Source: Hymenobacter sp. DG25A
GTDB taxonomy: Bacteria > Bacteroidota > Bacteroidia > Cytophagales > Hymenobacteraceae
Direction: 5' to 3'
Length of the DNA stretch: 64,000 nt
NCBI RefSeq assembly: GCF_001280305.1
Contig: NZ_CP012623.1
Location: 2,914,001 to 2,978,000, forward strand
Numbering within the stretch: the stretch's first letter is position 1; each line of letters starts with the position of its first letter. The position numbers and the translations under genes were made by a program. This document shows positions 25,978 through 34,185 of the stretch, piece after piece. Under the pieces are notes generated by a model. The model was not told where the DNA came from, did no database searches, and was given only the letters and a program-made list of their open reading frames with translations.

Positions 25978-28524
25978 TTAGGCGACCAGCTTCTCCTGCT
26001 CTTCCAGTACCGGCTCTGGCTTTTGCCGCAGGGCATACACCAGCGTCCCTATCAGGGCCAGAATCAGCACAACCGATGAGATGAGCGACACCGTATTGCC
26101 CAGCTTATAGGAAGTAGGCTCAAACTTGAAATCGATGATGTGCTTGCCGGCGGGCACGGGCAATGCGCGCAGCACGTAGTTAGCGCGCATATGCGGGGTC
26201 AGTTTGCCGTCGATGTACGCATTCCAGCCATCCTTGTAATAGATTTCGGAGAATACCACAAAGCCATCCTGCACGGCATTGGCCTCGTAGCGCAAGGCAT
26301 CGGGGGCGTAATTGGTGAGGCGAATGGTAGAGCCTTCCGCCGAGTAGCTGGTTTTGCTTACGGGGAATTTCGACACATCCACTACGGCCGTGGTAGCCAG
26401 GTTGGTATTGCTCAGGGCATTGATTTCCTGATCGGGGTTTTGCACCTTCTCAATCTCGCGCACAAACCAGGCATTGCCCAGCGCCCCGGGGTTGCGCTGC
26501 ACGGGTGTTTTCTGGTCGCCGGTGATGATGTAGCGCATGTTCAGCATGCCCAGCACCTGCGGGTTCTTGGTGGATATCTGCCGCTCAATCAGATCCTGAT
26601 AGCGGCGCAGCTTGGCGCCGTGGTAGCCGCCCAGGCTCTTGTGGAAGTAGGACGTATTGGCTTCGTTGAAAGGATTATCCGCATTCAGCACGCGGTAGCT
26701 CAGGTCCTTGTCCTGCAGAATAATCTGATCGGCCACCGAAGGCACAAACTGCTGGGCCACGGTTTCGCGCTGGAAGTTGCTGTCGTTGAGGTAGCGCTTA
26801 TCTACGCTCCACAGGTCTACCAGCGTGAGCACGCCCACCAGGGCCACGGCCAGGGTAGCGGAGAGCTTGCGCTGCAGGTAGAACCACAGCACGCCGGCCG
26901 TCAGCAGAATGAACACCAGGGAGCGGAAGATGTCCGAATGCATCAGGCTGGCGCGGTCCTGGCGCAGGGCATCCAGCGGGAAGCCCTGCTGCTGCAGCAT
27001 GCCGTCGATGGGCGAGGCGAAATCAGCCCCCAGGCCAAACAGGAAGGCCAGCACGCAGATACCGGCCGTGATACCCACGGCATACAGCAGCTTGCGCTTG
27101 AGGTCAGCGGTTTCGGGCGTATCAACGGCTTTGGGAGTTAAGGCCGGATGACCACCCGCGGGCACTACTTCCGGGCGGCTGCGCAGCACGCGGGCTAGGG
27201 CCAGCACGGCCAGCAGCGGCACGGCCAGCTGGGCAATAACCAGCGCCATGCTCACCGAGCGGAACTTGTTGTAGCCGGGGAAATAATCGAACATCAGGTT
27301 GTTGAACACCTCGAAGTTCTTGCCCCAGGCCAGCAGAATAGACAGAATAGTAGCCGACAGCAGCCAGATACGGGTGCGGCGGTCAGCCACAAACAAGCCC
27401 AGGAAGAACAGCATCATAATGCCGGCGCCCAGGTAAACCGGGCCGCTGGTGCTGGGCTGGGCACCCCAGTACAGGGGCAGCTGCGCCAGGTAATCCTTCA
27501 GCTGCATGGGTGGCACGCCCAGTGCGCTCAGCGCCTTGGCCGTTTCCGACGACTCACTCAGCTTGCCCTGCGAAGCACCACCATAGTAGTTGGGCACGAG
27601 CAGCGTAATGGTTTCGCCTACGCCGTAGCTCCAGCCAAAGGCATAGTCCCGGTCGAGGCCGGAGCCCACGCCTTCTTCCGTGGCAGCCGGCGCCTGGCCG
27701 GGAGCCGTGGGTGGCGGGGTGGTTAGCTCAGAGCGGCCCCGGATGCTGTACTTGCCGTATTCCAGCGTGGTGTACAGGCGGCCGAAGCTTACGCCCACGG
27801 CCAGCAGCGCAGCTACGCCCAGCAACGCCGTGCGGGACAGGAAATCGGGCAGGCGGTTGTTCCGAATGGCAAAAATCAACTCAACTACTCCAAAAACCAG
27901 CACCAGCAGCAGCAGGTAGTAGGTAATCTGCAGGTGATTGGAGCGCAGGTTCATGGCCAGGCCCAGCGCAAACAGCGCCATTCCCAGCAGCTTATTGCGC
28001 CGGAAGGTGACCAGCAGGCCGGCCAGCACCAGAGGCGCGTAAGCCAGCGCCAGGGACTTGGTATTGTGTCCGGCAGCCAGAATAATGAGGTTGTAGCTGG
28101 TAAAACCCAGTGCAATGGCGCCTACGGTTGCCAGCAGGGGCCGCACGCCCAGCGCAATAAACAGCACGTAGCCGCACAGCAGCGCCAGAAACAGGTTAGC
28201 TACTACGGCCGGCAGATGCAGGGTAAAGAGCTGATGCAGGTACAGGGACAGGTCGCCGGGGAAGCGGGTGCTGATGAGGTACGTGGGCATGCCGGAGAAC
28301 ATGGAGTTCGTCCAGAGGGCCTCCTTGCCCGTTACCTCGCGGTACTGGGCAGCTTCGTGTGCACCCCCATTGAACTGCACAATATCGTGCTGGGACAAGG
28401 TTTTGCCATCGAAAAGGATAGGCGAAAAATACACGGCGACCAGCACCAGGAAAAACACGACGGCCAGCAGGTGCGGCAGCACCCGCCGCCACAGCGGCGC
28501 GGGGCCGGAGGTAACGGTTGTCAT
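25978..28524 (-). CDS. YfhO-family multi-pass membrane protein
   Basis: The 848-residue protein has about 13 membrane helices and a large loop or C-terminal extramembrane region. YfhO features include VAVYFSPILFDGKTLSQHDI, SMFSGMPTYLIS and the final pair of helices with the DUF-like segment VVFSEIYYKDGWNAYIDGKL before KHIIDFKFEPTSYKLG. The family is glycosyltransferase-like (GT-C fold); in Firmicutes it glycosylates lipoteichoic acid, but in Bacteroidota its substrate is unknown. The ATG at 28524 (MTTVTSGPAP) is preferred over an in-frame start 21 codons upstream. TACCTTGG at 28584-28591 (minus) is one base off the -7 consensus. Confidence 0.9.
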   Translation of the reverse strand: MTTVTSGPAPLWRRVLPHLLAVVFFLVLVAVYFSPILFDGKTLSQHDIVQFNGGAHEAAQYREVTGKEALWTNSMFSGMPTYLISTRFPGDLSLYLHQLFTLHLPAVVANLFLALLCGYVLFIALGVRPLLATVGAIALGFTSYNLIILAAGHNTKSLALAYAPLVLAGLLVTFRRNKLLGMALFALGLAMNLRSNHLQITYYLLLLVLVFGVVELIFAIRNNRLPDFLSRTALLGVAALLAVGVSFGRLYTTLEYGKYSIRGRSELTTPPPTAPGQAPAATEEGVGSGLDRDYAFGWSYGVGETITLLVPNYYGGASQGKLSESSETAKALSALGVPPMQLKDYLAQLPLYWGAQPSTSGPVYLGAGIMMLFFLGLFVADRRTRIWLLSATILSILLAWGKNFEVFNNLMFDYFPGYNKFRSVSMALVIAQLAVPLLAVLALARVLRSRPEVVPAGGHPALTPKAVDTPETADLKRKLLYAVGITAGICVLAFLFGLGADFASPIDGMLQQQGFPLDALRQDRASLMHSDIFRSLVFILLTAGVLWFYLQRKLSATLAVALVGVLTLVDLWSVDKRYLNDSNFQRETVAQQFVPSVADQIILQDKDLSYRVLNADNPFNEANTSYFHKSLGGYHGAKLRRYQDLIERQISTKNPQVLGMLNMRYIITGDQKTPVQRNPGALGNAWFVREIEKVQNPDQEINALSNTNLATTAVVDVSKFPVSKTSYSAEGSTIRLTNYAPDALRYEANAVQDGFVVFSEIYYKDGWNAYIDGKLTPHMRANYVLRALPVPAGKHIIDFKFEPTSYKLGNTVSLISSVVLILALIGTLVYALRQKPEPVLEEQEKLVA

Positions 28525-28742
28525 TCGGCGAAAAGAGAAAGCTAAAAACCTGCTTTGGCGGCATACAAGCCGGGAAAGCAGCCCCAAGGTAGCCTGATTA
28601 TTTCATTTCTGGCAGTACAATTTCAGATTCCCAGGTCTACCCCATCGGCTATCTGCCACAAAAAAACGCTCCTACCGGAGCCGGCAGAAGGGTTGATTTT
28701 GCTTTCGGAACGCAAGCCACTGGTAGCGGGATGTGGCGCAGC

Positions 28743-29027
28743 TTATTTCACCTCCTCAAAGTCAACATACTCGCCGCCTTTGAATTCCTGCGGTTTTTCG
28801 GCGGGCTTGGGCGGAACGTAGTCCACGCGCACATCACCGGTAGTAGTGGAGCCGTTAGGCTTGGGCTGGCCAAAGGGAGCTTCAAAAGGTGTCTGGCCGC
28901 CAAACTGCTGACTATAGCGGCGGGCCTGCTTTTGCACAAACCGGCCTACCACCAGCCGCAGCACCACCGGCACCACGAAGCGTATAATCAGAGAAATAAT
29001 GAGAAGGGTGAGCAGGAACTTAACCAT
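28743..29027 (-). CDS. DUF4834 small membrane protein
   Basis: The 94-residue protein has one N-terminal helix (LLTLLIISLIIRFVVPVVL), a basic stretch with RFVQKQARRYSQQFG and a proline-rich acidic tail (DVRVDYVPPKPAEKPQEF, then GGEYVDFEEVK). This pattern is typical of DUF4834 in Bacteroidota, function unknown. Its ATG overlaps the stop of the upstream FkbM gene by one base (TGATG), so it is translationally coupled to it. Confidence 0.85.
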   Translation of the reverse strand: MVKFLLTLLIISLIIRFVVPVVLRLVVGRFVQKQARRYSQQFGGQTPFEAPFGQPKPNGSTTTGDVRVDYVPPKPAEKPQEFKGGEYVDFEEVK

Positions 29028-29797
29028 CAGAGAGCCGCCGGAGCGGCAGGGTTGGTGGGTTGAAAGTAAAAATCAGCGGTAACGGCGCTGGCCAGCTGCG
29101 CCGGGCTGCACGGTACGAGGTCAGAACGCTTAGACAGCACAAATGGTTTGTAGCCCAACGTTTCCAGCAGGGCCGTTACCTGGCGGCGGTTTTCCAGGCC
29201 ATTGAGCTCCGTCTGGATAAGCGGGCGGAAGCGACGGAGTGTGTGCTGCATGTGCCGGAACACTTCGTATTCGAAGCCTTCCACATCACACTTCACAAAA
29301 TCCAGACGGGGCAGATCGGCAAACAGCTCATCGGGCACGCGCATGGGCACCTCGTAGGTGCGGGCATACTGTTCCTGGGTGTTGCTGGCCGCTACTTTGG
29401 TCATACCGTGGTGCAGCAGGCCGTCGCGCTCCGGGGTGCCCATTTGCACGGTGGCGTTTTCGCCGCCCAGGGCGTAGGGCAAAAGGGTAAGATTGTCATA
29501 GCCGCTCAGGCGCACATTATCCTGCCAGATCTGCTGAAACAGCGGAATAGGCTCTACGGCCAGCACACGGCCTTGCGGGCCAACCAGGCGGGAAAGCGCC
29601 ACGGAATAGTAGCCCAGGTTGGCGCCAATATCCACACACACAAAGCCCGGCTGCACAATTTTCGACAGGAAAAACAGCTCGGGATACTTCTGTTTACCCC
29701 ACCCCGCGCCCACCAGCCGCAGGTATACGCGGCTTACCAGACGGATATACCGCTCAAAGCCGAGCGCCTGCACCAGAAGTTTGCGGAGTTGTTTCAT
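29027..29797 (-). CDS. FkbM-family SAM-dependent methyltransferase
   Basis: The 256-residue protein shows VCVDIGANLGYYSVALSRLV (SAM site), VLAVEPIPLFQQIW, FVKCDVEGFEYEVFRHM and a C-terminal FRPLIQTELN. FkbM enzymes O-methylate hydroxyl groups in polyketides or sugars of lipopolysaccharide and glycans; which applies here is unknown. The ATG at 29797 (MKQLRKLLVQ) is preferred; a GTG nine bases upstream adds three residues. It runs into DUF4834 with a one-base overlap. Confidence 0.9.
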   Translation of the reverse strand: MKQLRKLLVQALGFERYIRLVSRVYLRLVGAGWGKQKYPELFFLSKIVQPGFVCVDIGANLGYYSVALSRLVGPQGRVLAVEPIPLFQQIWQDNVRLSGYDNLTLLPYALGGENATVQMGTPERDGLLHHGMTKVAASNTQEQYARTYEVPMRVPDELFADLPRLDFVKCDVEGFEYEVFRHMQHTLRRFRPLIQTELNGLENRRQVTALLETLGYKPFVLSKRSDLVPCSPAQLASAVTADFYFQPTNPAAPAAL

Positions 29798-29865
29798 TAC
29801 GGCCACAAAGATGCCGGAAACCCGGGAAACGCGCAGCCTTCTTTACAAACAGACGCTTTGCTCTT

Positions 29866-30321
29866 TTAGCAGCTACTGCTCCGGCTCCATAGTCTGGAAG
29901 CTGCGGCCGCGGCCAGGCCACCTATCAGGTACCAGGCTACAGTCATAGCCTGGGTTTGCGGGGTTCGGTTGCTGGGCGCCTCGCCCAAACCCATGGGCCC
30001 GGGTAGCATTACGCCACCTATGCCAGCCGCCAGGCCCAGCGCGGCGCCGCGCAGCCACACGCCCCGGCCGGTGCCTACCAGACTATAATAGAGGCCATTG
30101 CTCAGCACGTCGCCGGCCATGGTGAGGGCATACGCCGTCTGGTCATTGGGTTGGGGCGCATCAGCCTTATATAATATCTTACGCAGGCCTCTTTTGCCCA
30201 GAACGTCCATGCGGGGGGCATCAGCGGGGCGCAGGTGGCGCACGGTTTCGTGCAGGGCGTTGAGCACCAGCGCGCCGGCCAGGCCGCTGCCTAATGACTG
30301 TGTAACGGTGGATGAATTCAT
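29866..30321 (-). CDS. Small membrane protein of unknown function
   Basis: The 151-residue protein has a central conserved-looking segment (ADAPRMDVLGKRGLRKIL, DQTAYALTMAGDVLSNGLYY) and two to three glycine- and alanine-rich helices (LRGAALGLAAGIGGVMLPG, MTVAWYLIGGLAAAAAS). I recognise no named family. It diverges from the tRNA-Thr gene and is 69 bp upstream of the FkbM gene. Confidence 0.65.
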   Translation of the reverse strand: MNSSTVTQSLGSGLAGALVLNALHETVRHLRPADAPRMDVLGKRGLRKILYKADAPQPNDQTAYALTMAGDVLSNGLYYSLVGTGRGVWLRGAALGLAAGIGGVMLPGPMGLGEAPSNRTPQTQAMTVAWYLIGGLAAAAASRLWSRSSSC

Positions 30322-30414
30322 AAATCAGAAGATGTGGTAACGGATAAGCCTTGGTTCCAACGATGCTTCATGCCAGGGAGTTAGGGGCGGGTACGGTAAA
30401 TTTTTGCCCGGCAG

Positions 30415-30447
30415 GTTGCGCATTGTCTTCCGGGCTCTTTATCTTTG
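30415..30447 (+). promoter_or_regulatory. tRNA-Thr promoter
   Basis: TATCTTTG (30440-30447) matches the -7 consensus TAnnTTTG exactly, and GTTG (30415-30418) lies 21 bases upstream at the -33 position. The tRNA begins at 30480, leaving a leader of about 25 bases. Confidence 0.75.
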
Positions 30448-30479
30448 CTGCCCCTAGCGGCAACCGGCCCCGGGGAAAC

Positions 30480-30552
30480 GCCTTCTTAGCTCAGTTGGTA
30501 GAGCAGCTCATTCGTAATGAGCAGGTCGCAGGTTCGAGTCCCGTAGAAGGCT
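30480..30552 (+). tRNA. tRNA-Thr (anticodon CGU)
   Basis: The 73-base cloverleaf has acceptor arms GCCTTCT and AGAAGGC, a D arm GCTC-AGTTGGTA-GAGC, an anticodon arm GCTCA-TTCGTAA-TGAGC (anticodon CGT, reading ACG) and a T loop TTCGAGT. The T stem GCAGG/CCCGT has an A-C mismatch and a G-U end pair. CCA is not encoded. A strong promoter lies just upstream and a terminator just downstream. Confidence 0.95.
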
Positions 30553-30565
30553 CACACATAAAAAA

Positions 30566-30602
30566 GCCCCGTTATGCAGCGTGCATAGCGGGGCTTTTTT
30601 TA
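30566..30602 (+). terminator. Terminator after tRNA-Thr
   Basis: The stem GCCCCGTTATGC / GCATAGCGGGGC (one G-U pair) with a 5-base loop is followed by a run of eight Ts with an A run on the other side. It is a classic Rho-independent terminator. Confidence 0.92.
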
Positions 30603-30626
30603 TGATAATTGGTCAAACGCCGAGAA

Positions 30627-30668
30627 ATACAAAGGGCCGGGTAGCAAGCTACCCGGCCCTTTGTATTA
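30627..30668. terminator. Bidirectional hairpin terminator
   Basis: A perfect inverted repeat of about 20 bp per arm (AATACAAAGGGCCGGGTAGC and its complement) lies 17 bp after the stop of the minus-strand Ser-rich protein gene. It also lies downstream of the tRNA terminator. Confidence 0.75.
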
Positions 30669-30684
30669 CAAACCAACGGCAGAT

Positions 30685-31380
30685 TTACAGCACGTTGTCG
30701 TAGTCAGAAGATGAGCCAAACCGGGTGTCGGTTTCGCTGCCGGACTTCCGGAACGAGCGGTTGGTTTCCGAAGAAGGCTTATCCCAGGAAGACGAAGAGG
30801 TGGATGGCTTATTCCAGTCGGAACGGTGCGACGACTCCGTGCGGGGAATGTTGCCGGAGCGGTAGTCGCGGGCCCGGCGGGTGGCTGAGTCCATCAGGTT
30901 GCTGGTGCGCGAGCCGGAAGAACGGGAGGCCAGGTAGCTGATGCCTCCCAGCAGCAAGGCACCGCCTACTACTTTTTGCGTGGTGGTGAGCTTGTTGAAT
31001 TGCTCAGCGGCTTTGGAGCCAATATCCTTAATGGACTGGGGCAGTTGATTAACGGTGTCGCGCAGGTTAGCCTGGTCGATCCACGAGTTACGGTCCTCAC
31101 CGGAAACCTTGTTCCGCTGCTCTGAGCCATAGCCCGACTGATTCTGGCGGCTAGTGCCCGAGGGCTGATTCTGATTCTGCTGGTTACGTACATCACCACT
31201 CTGGCCGCTGTTCTGCACCCCTCCCACAGAAGAAGGCTGATTGGAGCGGGAAGCAACATCACCGGAAGCACCGGCAGCAGGCGAATTCTGACGATTTACG
31301 CCTGAAGTAGAAGACTGGGAAGATTTATTAGCAGCTGATGAAGCTGACGAAGACGAGGGATTCTTGGGGGTGTTTTCCAT
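30685..31380 (-). CDS. Ser/Asn/Gln-rich protein with one membrane segment
   Basis: The 231-residue protein starts at the ATG at 31380 (MENTPKNPSSSSASS); a longer frame to 31422 adds a poor hydrophobic stretch and is rejected. Low-complexity Ser, Asn and Gln fill both ends. The middle has a helical segment (LPQSIKDIGSKAAEQFNKL) and one hydrophobic stretch (VVGGALLLGGISYLA), then a basic, arginine-rich region. The layout is reminiscent of small membrane-anchored stress proteins, but I cannot assign a family. Confidence 0.65.
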   Translation of the reverse strand: MENTPKNPSSSSASSAANKSSQSSTSGVNRQNSPAAGASGDVASRSNQPSSVGGVQNSGQSGDVRNQQNQNQPSGTSRQNQSGYGSEQRNKVSGEDRNSWIDQANLRDTVNQLPQSIKDIGSKAAEQFNKLTTTQKVVGGALLLGGISYLASRSSGSRTSNLMDSATRRARDYRSGNIPRTESSHRSDWNKPSTSSSSWDKPSSETNRSFRKSGSETDTRFGSSSDYDNVL

Positions 31381-31614
31381 AAGGCATATCAGAATTAGGA
31401 GTACATTAACCTGCACCGGCATTCGGGCCGGGCTACTCTCCCTATTCGTAAGTAACGCCTTAGAGGTTACAGCTTTCCCCCGCTTTTGCCATGAATCTGT
31501 ACATCGGCAGTAGCACTAAAAGAAGCCGGGGCGCCGCCCGAAAAACCTTACCCGCAGGCGCTGGTACGGGCCGCGCTGCTCCTGCCAAAGCCAGGGCAGA
31601 TTTCCCGTAAAACC

Positions 31615-31998
31615 TTAACTCAGGGTGCCGTCCTGGCCCGGGGCGCGGGCGCCCTGGTGCATCTGTGCCGGGTCGGGCAGGGGACGGCCGGCAGCGTACA
31701 GGTGGGCCTCATCACGGCCTGCCTGCCGGGCCTCGGCCTCAAAGCGGTTGGCATAATATCCCACCCGCACCGACTCCACCAAATACTTCCACAGGAAGCC
31801 CGTAAAGCCGTGTTCCCGGAACTGCCGGATATGGCACATCTCATGCGCTACCCAGTAGGGGTCCTGCAAAAACTCTTCGCGCCGGGCCCCGCTCAGGTGC
31901 ACTGTATTGCCCAGCACCATGGCCACACTTTGGGAGCGAAGCACTACCCGGGCAACCCGGGCAAAGGGTGAGTTTTCTAAAATGCGGGGGGTACTCAT
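31615..31998 (-). CDS. DUF4157-like protein with HExxH motif
   Basis: The 127-residue protein has a metallopeptidase-like zinc motif in VAHEMCHIRQFREHGF (HEMCH) and a downstream FEAEAR that could give the third ligand. This resembles DUF4157 domains, often found beside secretion or toxin systems or as stand-alone proteins. No signal peptide is visible. It has no same-strand neighbour close by. Catalysis is inferred from motif only. Confidence 0.75.
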   Translation of the reverse strand: MSTPRILENSPFARVARVVLRSQSVAMVLGNTVHLSGARREEFLQDPYWVAHEMCHIRQFREHGFTGFLWKYLVESVRVGYYANRFEAEARQAGRDEAHLYAAGRPLPDPAQMHQGARAPGQDGTLS

Positions 31999-32315
31999 AG
32001 CTCACAGGAAACGGCCGGAATATACGGGGCGGCTTTGCAGGAAGTTGCATTATAGGTCTGGATCATTCCCCCTATTCTTTGTATTTAACCATGTATTTTG
32101 ATTTTTTTTAAGGATTTAGCTTGGATACACCCCCCGGCTATGCCTAGTTTTACTCAGCAGGGTATTTCAGCCAAGGCTGACTTTTCCCTGGCTTACCTCT
32201 TTCTTCAACCATTTATTACAGCTGCTTCACACCTGGTTATTGAGTAACAAAGGAGTATGCTAAGGCCCTGGCTGGGCCGACCCACCAAAACGATTCTGCC
32301 ACCTCACGACGGACA
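31999..32315. other. Intergenic region between divergent DUF4157-like and NlpC/P60 genes
   Basis: This 317-bp spacer is AT-rich in its middle (32085-32115). Near-matches to the -7 box occur (TATTCTTTG at 32073, one base too long), but none with correct spacing. No open frame of note and no repeat was seen. Confidence 0.5.
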
Positions 32316-32924
32316 ATGAAAAACAGAATACTGTATTGCCTCGCCGCTGCCTCTCTGGCTCTATCCTTTTTCTTCGAGAAAGCACCCGTTACTACTGTCG
32401 GCGCGCCGGTGGTAGCAGAAGCCTCTCTCTTCCCCGAATACCTGCTCACCGGCTCCGACGGTGAAGCCGCCAACGACAGAGCGTCCTACCGCGACTCTGT
32501 TCTATACCAGCACTACTCCAGCGCCCTGGGCGTGAAGCTGGCCTACACCGAGGATAAAGACCTCCTCCGTACCGTAGCCGACTGGATGGGCACTCCCTAC
32601 CGCTTTGGCAGCAATACCAAGCGCGGCACCGACTGCTCCGGCTTTGTAACCCGCGTTTTCAAAGAAGTATACGGCGTAACGCTGCAGCGCAGCTCCCGCT
32701 CAATGTTCCAGAACGTGAAGCGCGTAGACAAAAACGAAATGCAGACCGGCGACCTGGTATTCTTCCGTCGCGGCCCCGGCCAGCCAATCTACCACGTAGG
32801 CATTTACCTGAAGGATGGCAAATTTGCCCATTCCGCTACCAACGGTGGTGTTATGGTTAGCTCCCTGAACCAAGCCTACTATCACCGCAATTTTTATGCA
32901 GCTGGCCGCGTAGCTCAAAACTAA
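32316..32924 (+). CDS. NlpC/P60 (C40) cell-wall peptidase
   Basis: The 202-residue exported protein has an N-terminal hydrophobic signal (ILYCLAAASLALSFFF) and an NlpC/P60 domain with catalytic Cys106 in GTDCSGFVTRVF, His159 in YHVGIYL and a third residue His171. Family members cleave D-gamma-glutamyl-diaminopimelate bonds in peptidoglycan stem peptides. Length matches spr/nlpC-type hydrolases. A strong terminator follows. Confidence 0.93.
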   Translation: MKNRILYCLAAASLALSFFFEKAPVTTVGAPVVAEASLFPEYLLTGSDGEAANDRASYRDSVLYQHYSSALGVKLAYTEDKDLLRTVADWMGTPYRFGSNTKRGTDCSGFVTRVFKEVYGVTLQRSSRSMFQNVKRVDKNEMQTGDLVFFRRGPGQPIYHVGIYLKDGKFAHSATNGGVMVSSLNQAYYHRNFYAAGRVAQN

Positions 32925-32946
32925 GCTCTCCAGCAGCCCTCTTTCG

Positions 32947-32987
32947 CTACTGCCCGGTCTGTTCTACAGGCCGGGCAGTAGTTTTTT
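32947..32987 (+). terminator. Terminator after NlpC/P60 gene
   Basis: The stem CTACTGCCCGG / CCGGGCAGTAG, extended by weaker pairs, is followed by six Ts. It is a classic Rho-independent terminator. Confidence 0.88.
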
Positions 32988-33019
32988 AGGCCGGGTGAGT
33001 TGAAAGCCGGCAGGTCAAC

Positions 33020-33027
33020 TATTTTTG
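33020..33027 (+). promoter_or_regulatory. Candidate -7 element for the YkvA gene
   Basis: TATTTTTG lies 74 bp before the ATG at 33102. A TTG lies 17 bases upstream, slightly too close for a standard -33. Confidence 0.45.
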
Positions 33028-33101
33028 GGCCCGCACAGTATAGAAGACCTCTCCCGGTTCCTTTCGGAGCTCTCCCTGCAAACTACATTCTTTCTTTTCC
33101 C

Positions 33102-33806
33102 ATGGCTACTCAACCACCCAAAGGCGAACAGGTAAGCTCCTCGCCTTTTTTCAAGCGGGCCCTGCGCACCGCCGAAGAATACGTTCAAAAACCTACCCGC
33201 ATCAAGCAGCTGCTGAATGATGCCTACCAGAAAGCCAGCGACAAAAAGGACGTAGGCACCCTGGCCCACGAAGCCTGGGAAGGACTGCAGCGCATGTTCC
33301 GGCTGGTACGCGCCGCCGCCAGCGGCGAGTACAAAGGTCTACCCACTCCTACAATTGTAGCGGCCGTGGCCGTACTGCTGTACTTCCTGAGCCCCATCGA
33401 CTTGATTCCGGATTTCATTCCCGTACTGGGTCTGCTGGATGACGTAGCCCTGGTAGCGTGGTTTACCTCTACGCTGAAGGATGAGATGGACAAGTTTGAG
33501 GAATGGGAAAAAACCCAGGCCGTAGTGGTTTCCAGCTCTTCCTCCGCTTCCCAAGCCTCTACTCCGCACGTAAAGGCCACTGAGCAAAGCCCCGAGCAGG
33601 CGGCTCCGGCCAAAGCCAATGCCACGGCCACGCCCGAGGCGGAATCAGCCAAGAAAGCCGGCACCGATCCGGTATACACGGAGAAAAGACCTTCTGCTGC
33701 TTCAGCCAAGCCTCACGCCGATGTGGCCGCCAACACCACTGACAGCAGCCGGGAGCGGAACACCACTAACGATGCCAACGGCGACACGGGCGGCAACGTC
33801 CGCTAA
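33102..33806 (+). CDS. YkvA-family (DUF1232) membrane protein
   Basis: The 234-residue protein starts at the ATG at 33102 ([20 protein letters not shown]). The DUF1232 core is at about residues 75-130 with the signature [19 protein letters not shown] followed by [10 protein letters not shown]. The C-terminal 90 residues are low-complexity Ala, Glu and Ser and are likely disordered. The family's function is unknown. A bidirectional terminator follows. Confidence 0.88.
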   Translation: MATQPPKGEQVSSSPFFKRALRTAEEYVQKPTRIKQLLNDAYQKASDKKDVGTLAHEAWEGLQRMFRLVRAAASGEYKGLPTPTIVAAVAVLLYFLSPIDLIPDFIPVLGLLDDVALVAWFTSTLKDEMDKFEEWEKTQAVVVSSSSSASQASTPHVKATEQSPEQAAPAKANATATPEAESAKKAGTDPVYTEKRPSAASAKPHADVAANTTDSSRERNTTNDANGDTGGNVR

Positions 33807-33819
33807 ACCATCTTTAAAA

Positions 33820-33870
33820 GGCATTAAAAAAAGCCCGGCCCCTATTTGGGGCCGGGCTTTTTTTAATGCC
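33820..33870. terminator. Bidirectional terminator between YkvA and the efflux operon
   Basis: This perfect palindrome runs GGCATTAAAAAAAGCCCGG to its complement around a short loop. It has A runs on the left and T runs on the right, so it can end both the plus-strand YkvA gene and the minus-strand acyl-carrier-like gene. Confidence 0.9.
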
Positions 33871-33887
33871 TCCGGGCAGCCGTTAGG

Positions 33888-34154
33888 CTAGGCCGCAACT
33901 TCGGACGTGTGGGTGGTTACATAGTTCACAAAATCTCCCACGGTGCTGATGGGCACCTCATCCGGGATGATGATGTGGAAGCTACGCTCCAGCTCCAGAA
34001 TGATGTCCACGACATCTACCGTATCGAAGCCCAGCTCACGGCTGAGGTTACTGGAAATACGCAGGCGCGAAGGCTTAATGGCTTTGCGCTTGCTGATAAT
34101 GCGCACTACTTGCTGGGCAATGGCACGCGAGGAAGGGCTCGTCGAGGCAATCAT
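33888..34154 (-). CDS. Acyl carrier-like protein lacking the modification serine
   Basis: The 88-residue protein starts at the ATG at 34154 (MIASTSPSSRAIAQQVV). It aligns over its full length with acyl carrier proteins: four-helix pattern, LSRELGFDTVDVVDIILELE and IPDEVPISTVGDFVNYV. In standard carriers the loop is DSL with the Ser carrying phosphopantetheine. Here the codons read Asp-Thr-Val (Thr codon at 34020-34022), so the usual attachment site is missing. It follows the RND pump gene after 31 bp and precedes the operon terminator, so it is probably the last gene of the efflux operon. It may be a non-modified carrier-like structural or binding protein. Confidence 0.8.
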   Translation of the reverse strand: MIASTSPSSRAIAQQVVRIISKRKAIKPSRLRISSNLSRELGFDTVDVVDIILELERSFHIIIPDEVPISTVGDFVNYVTTHTSEVAA

Positions 34155-34185
34155 ATAAGGGGCGACGTTCAGGAAAACGAGAGTG

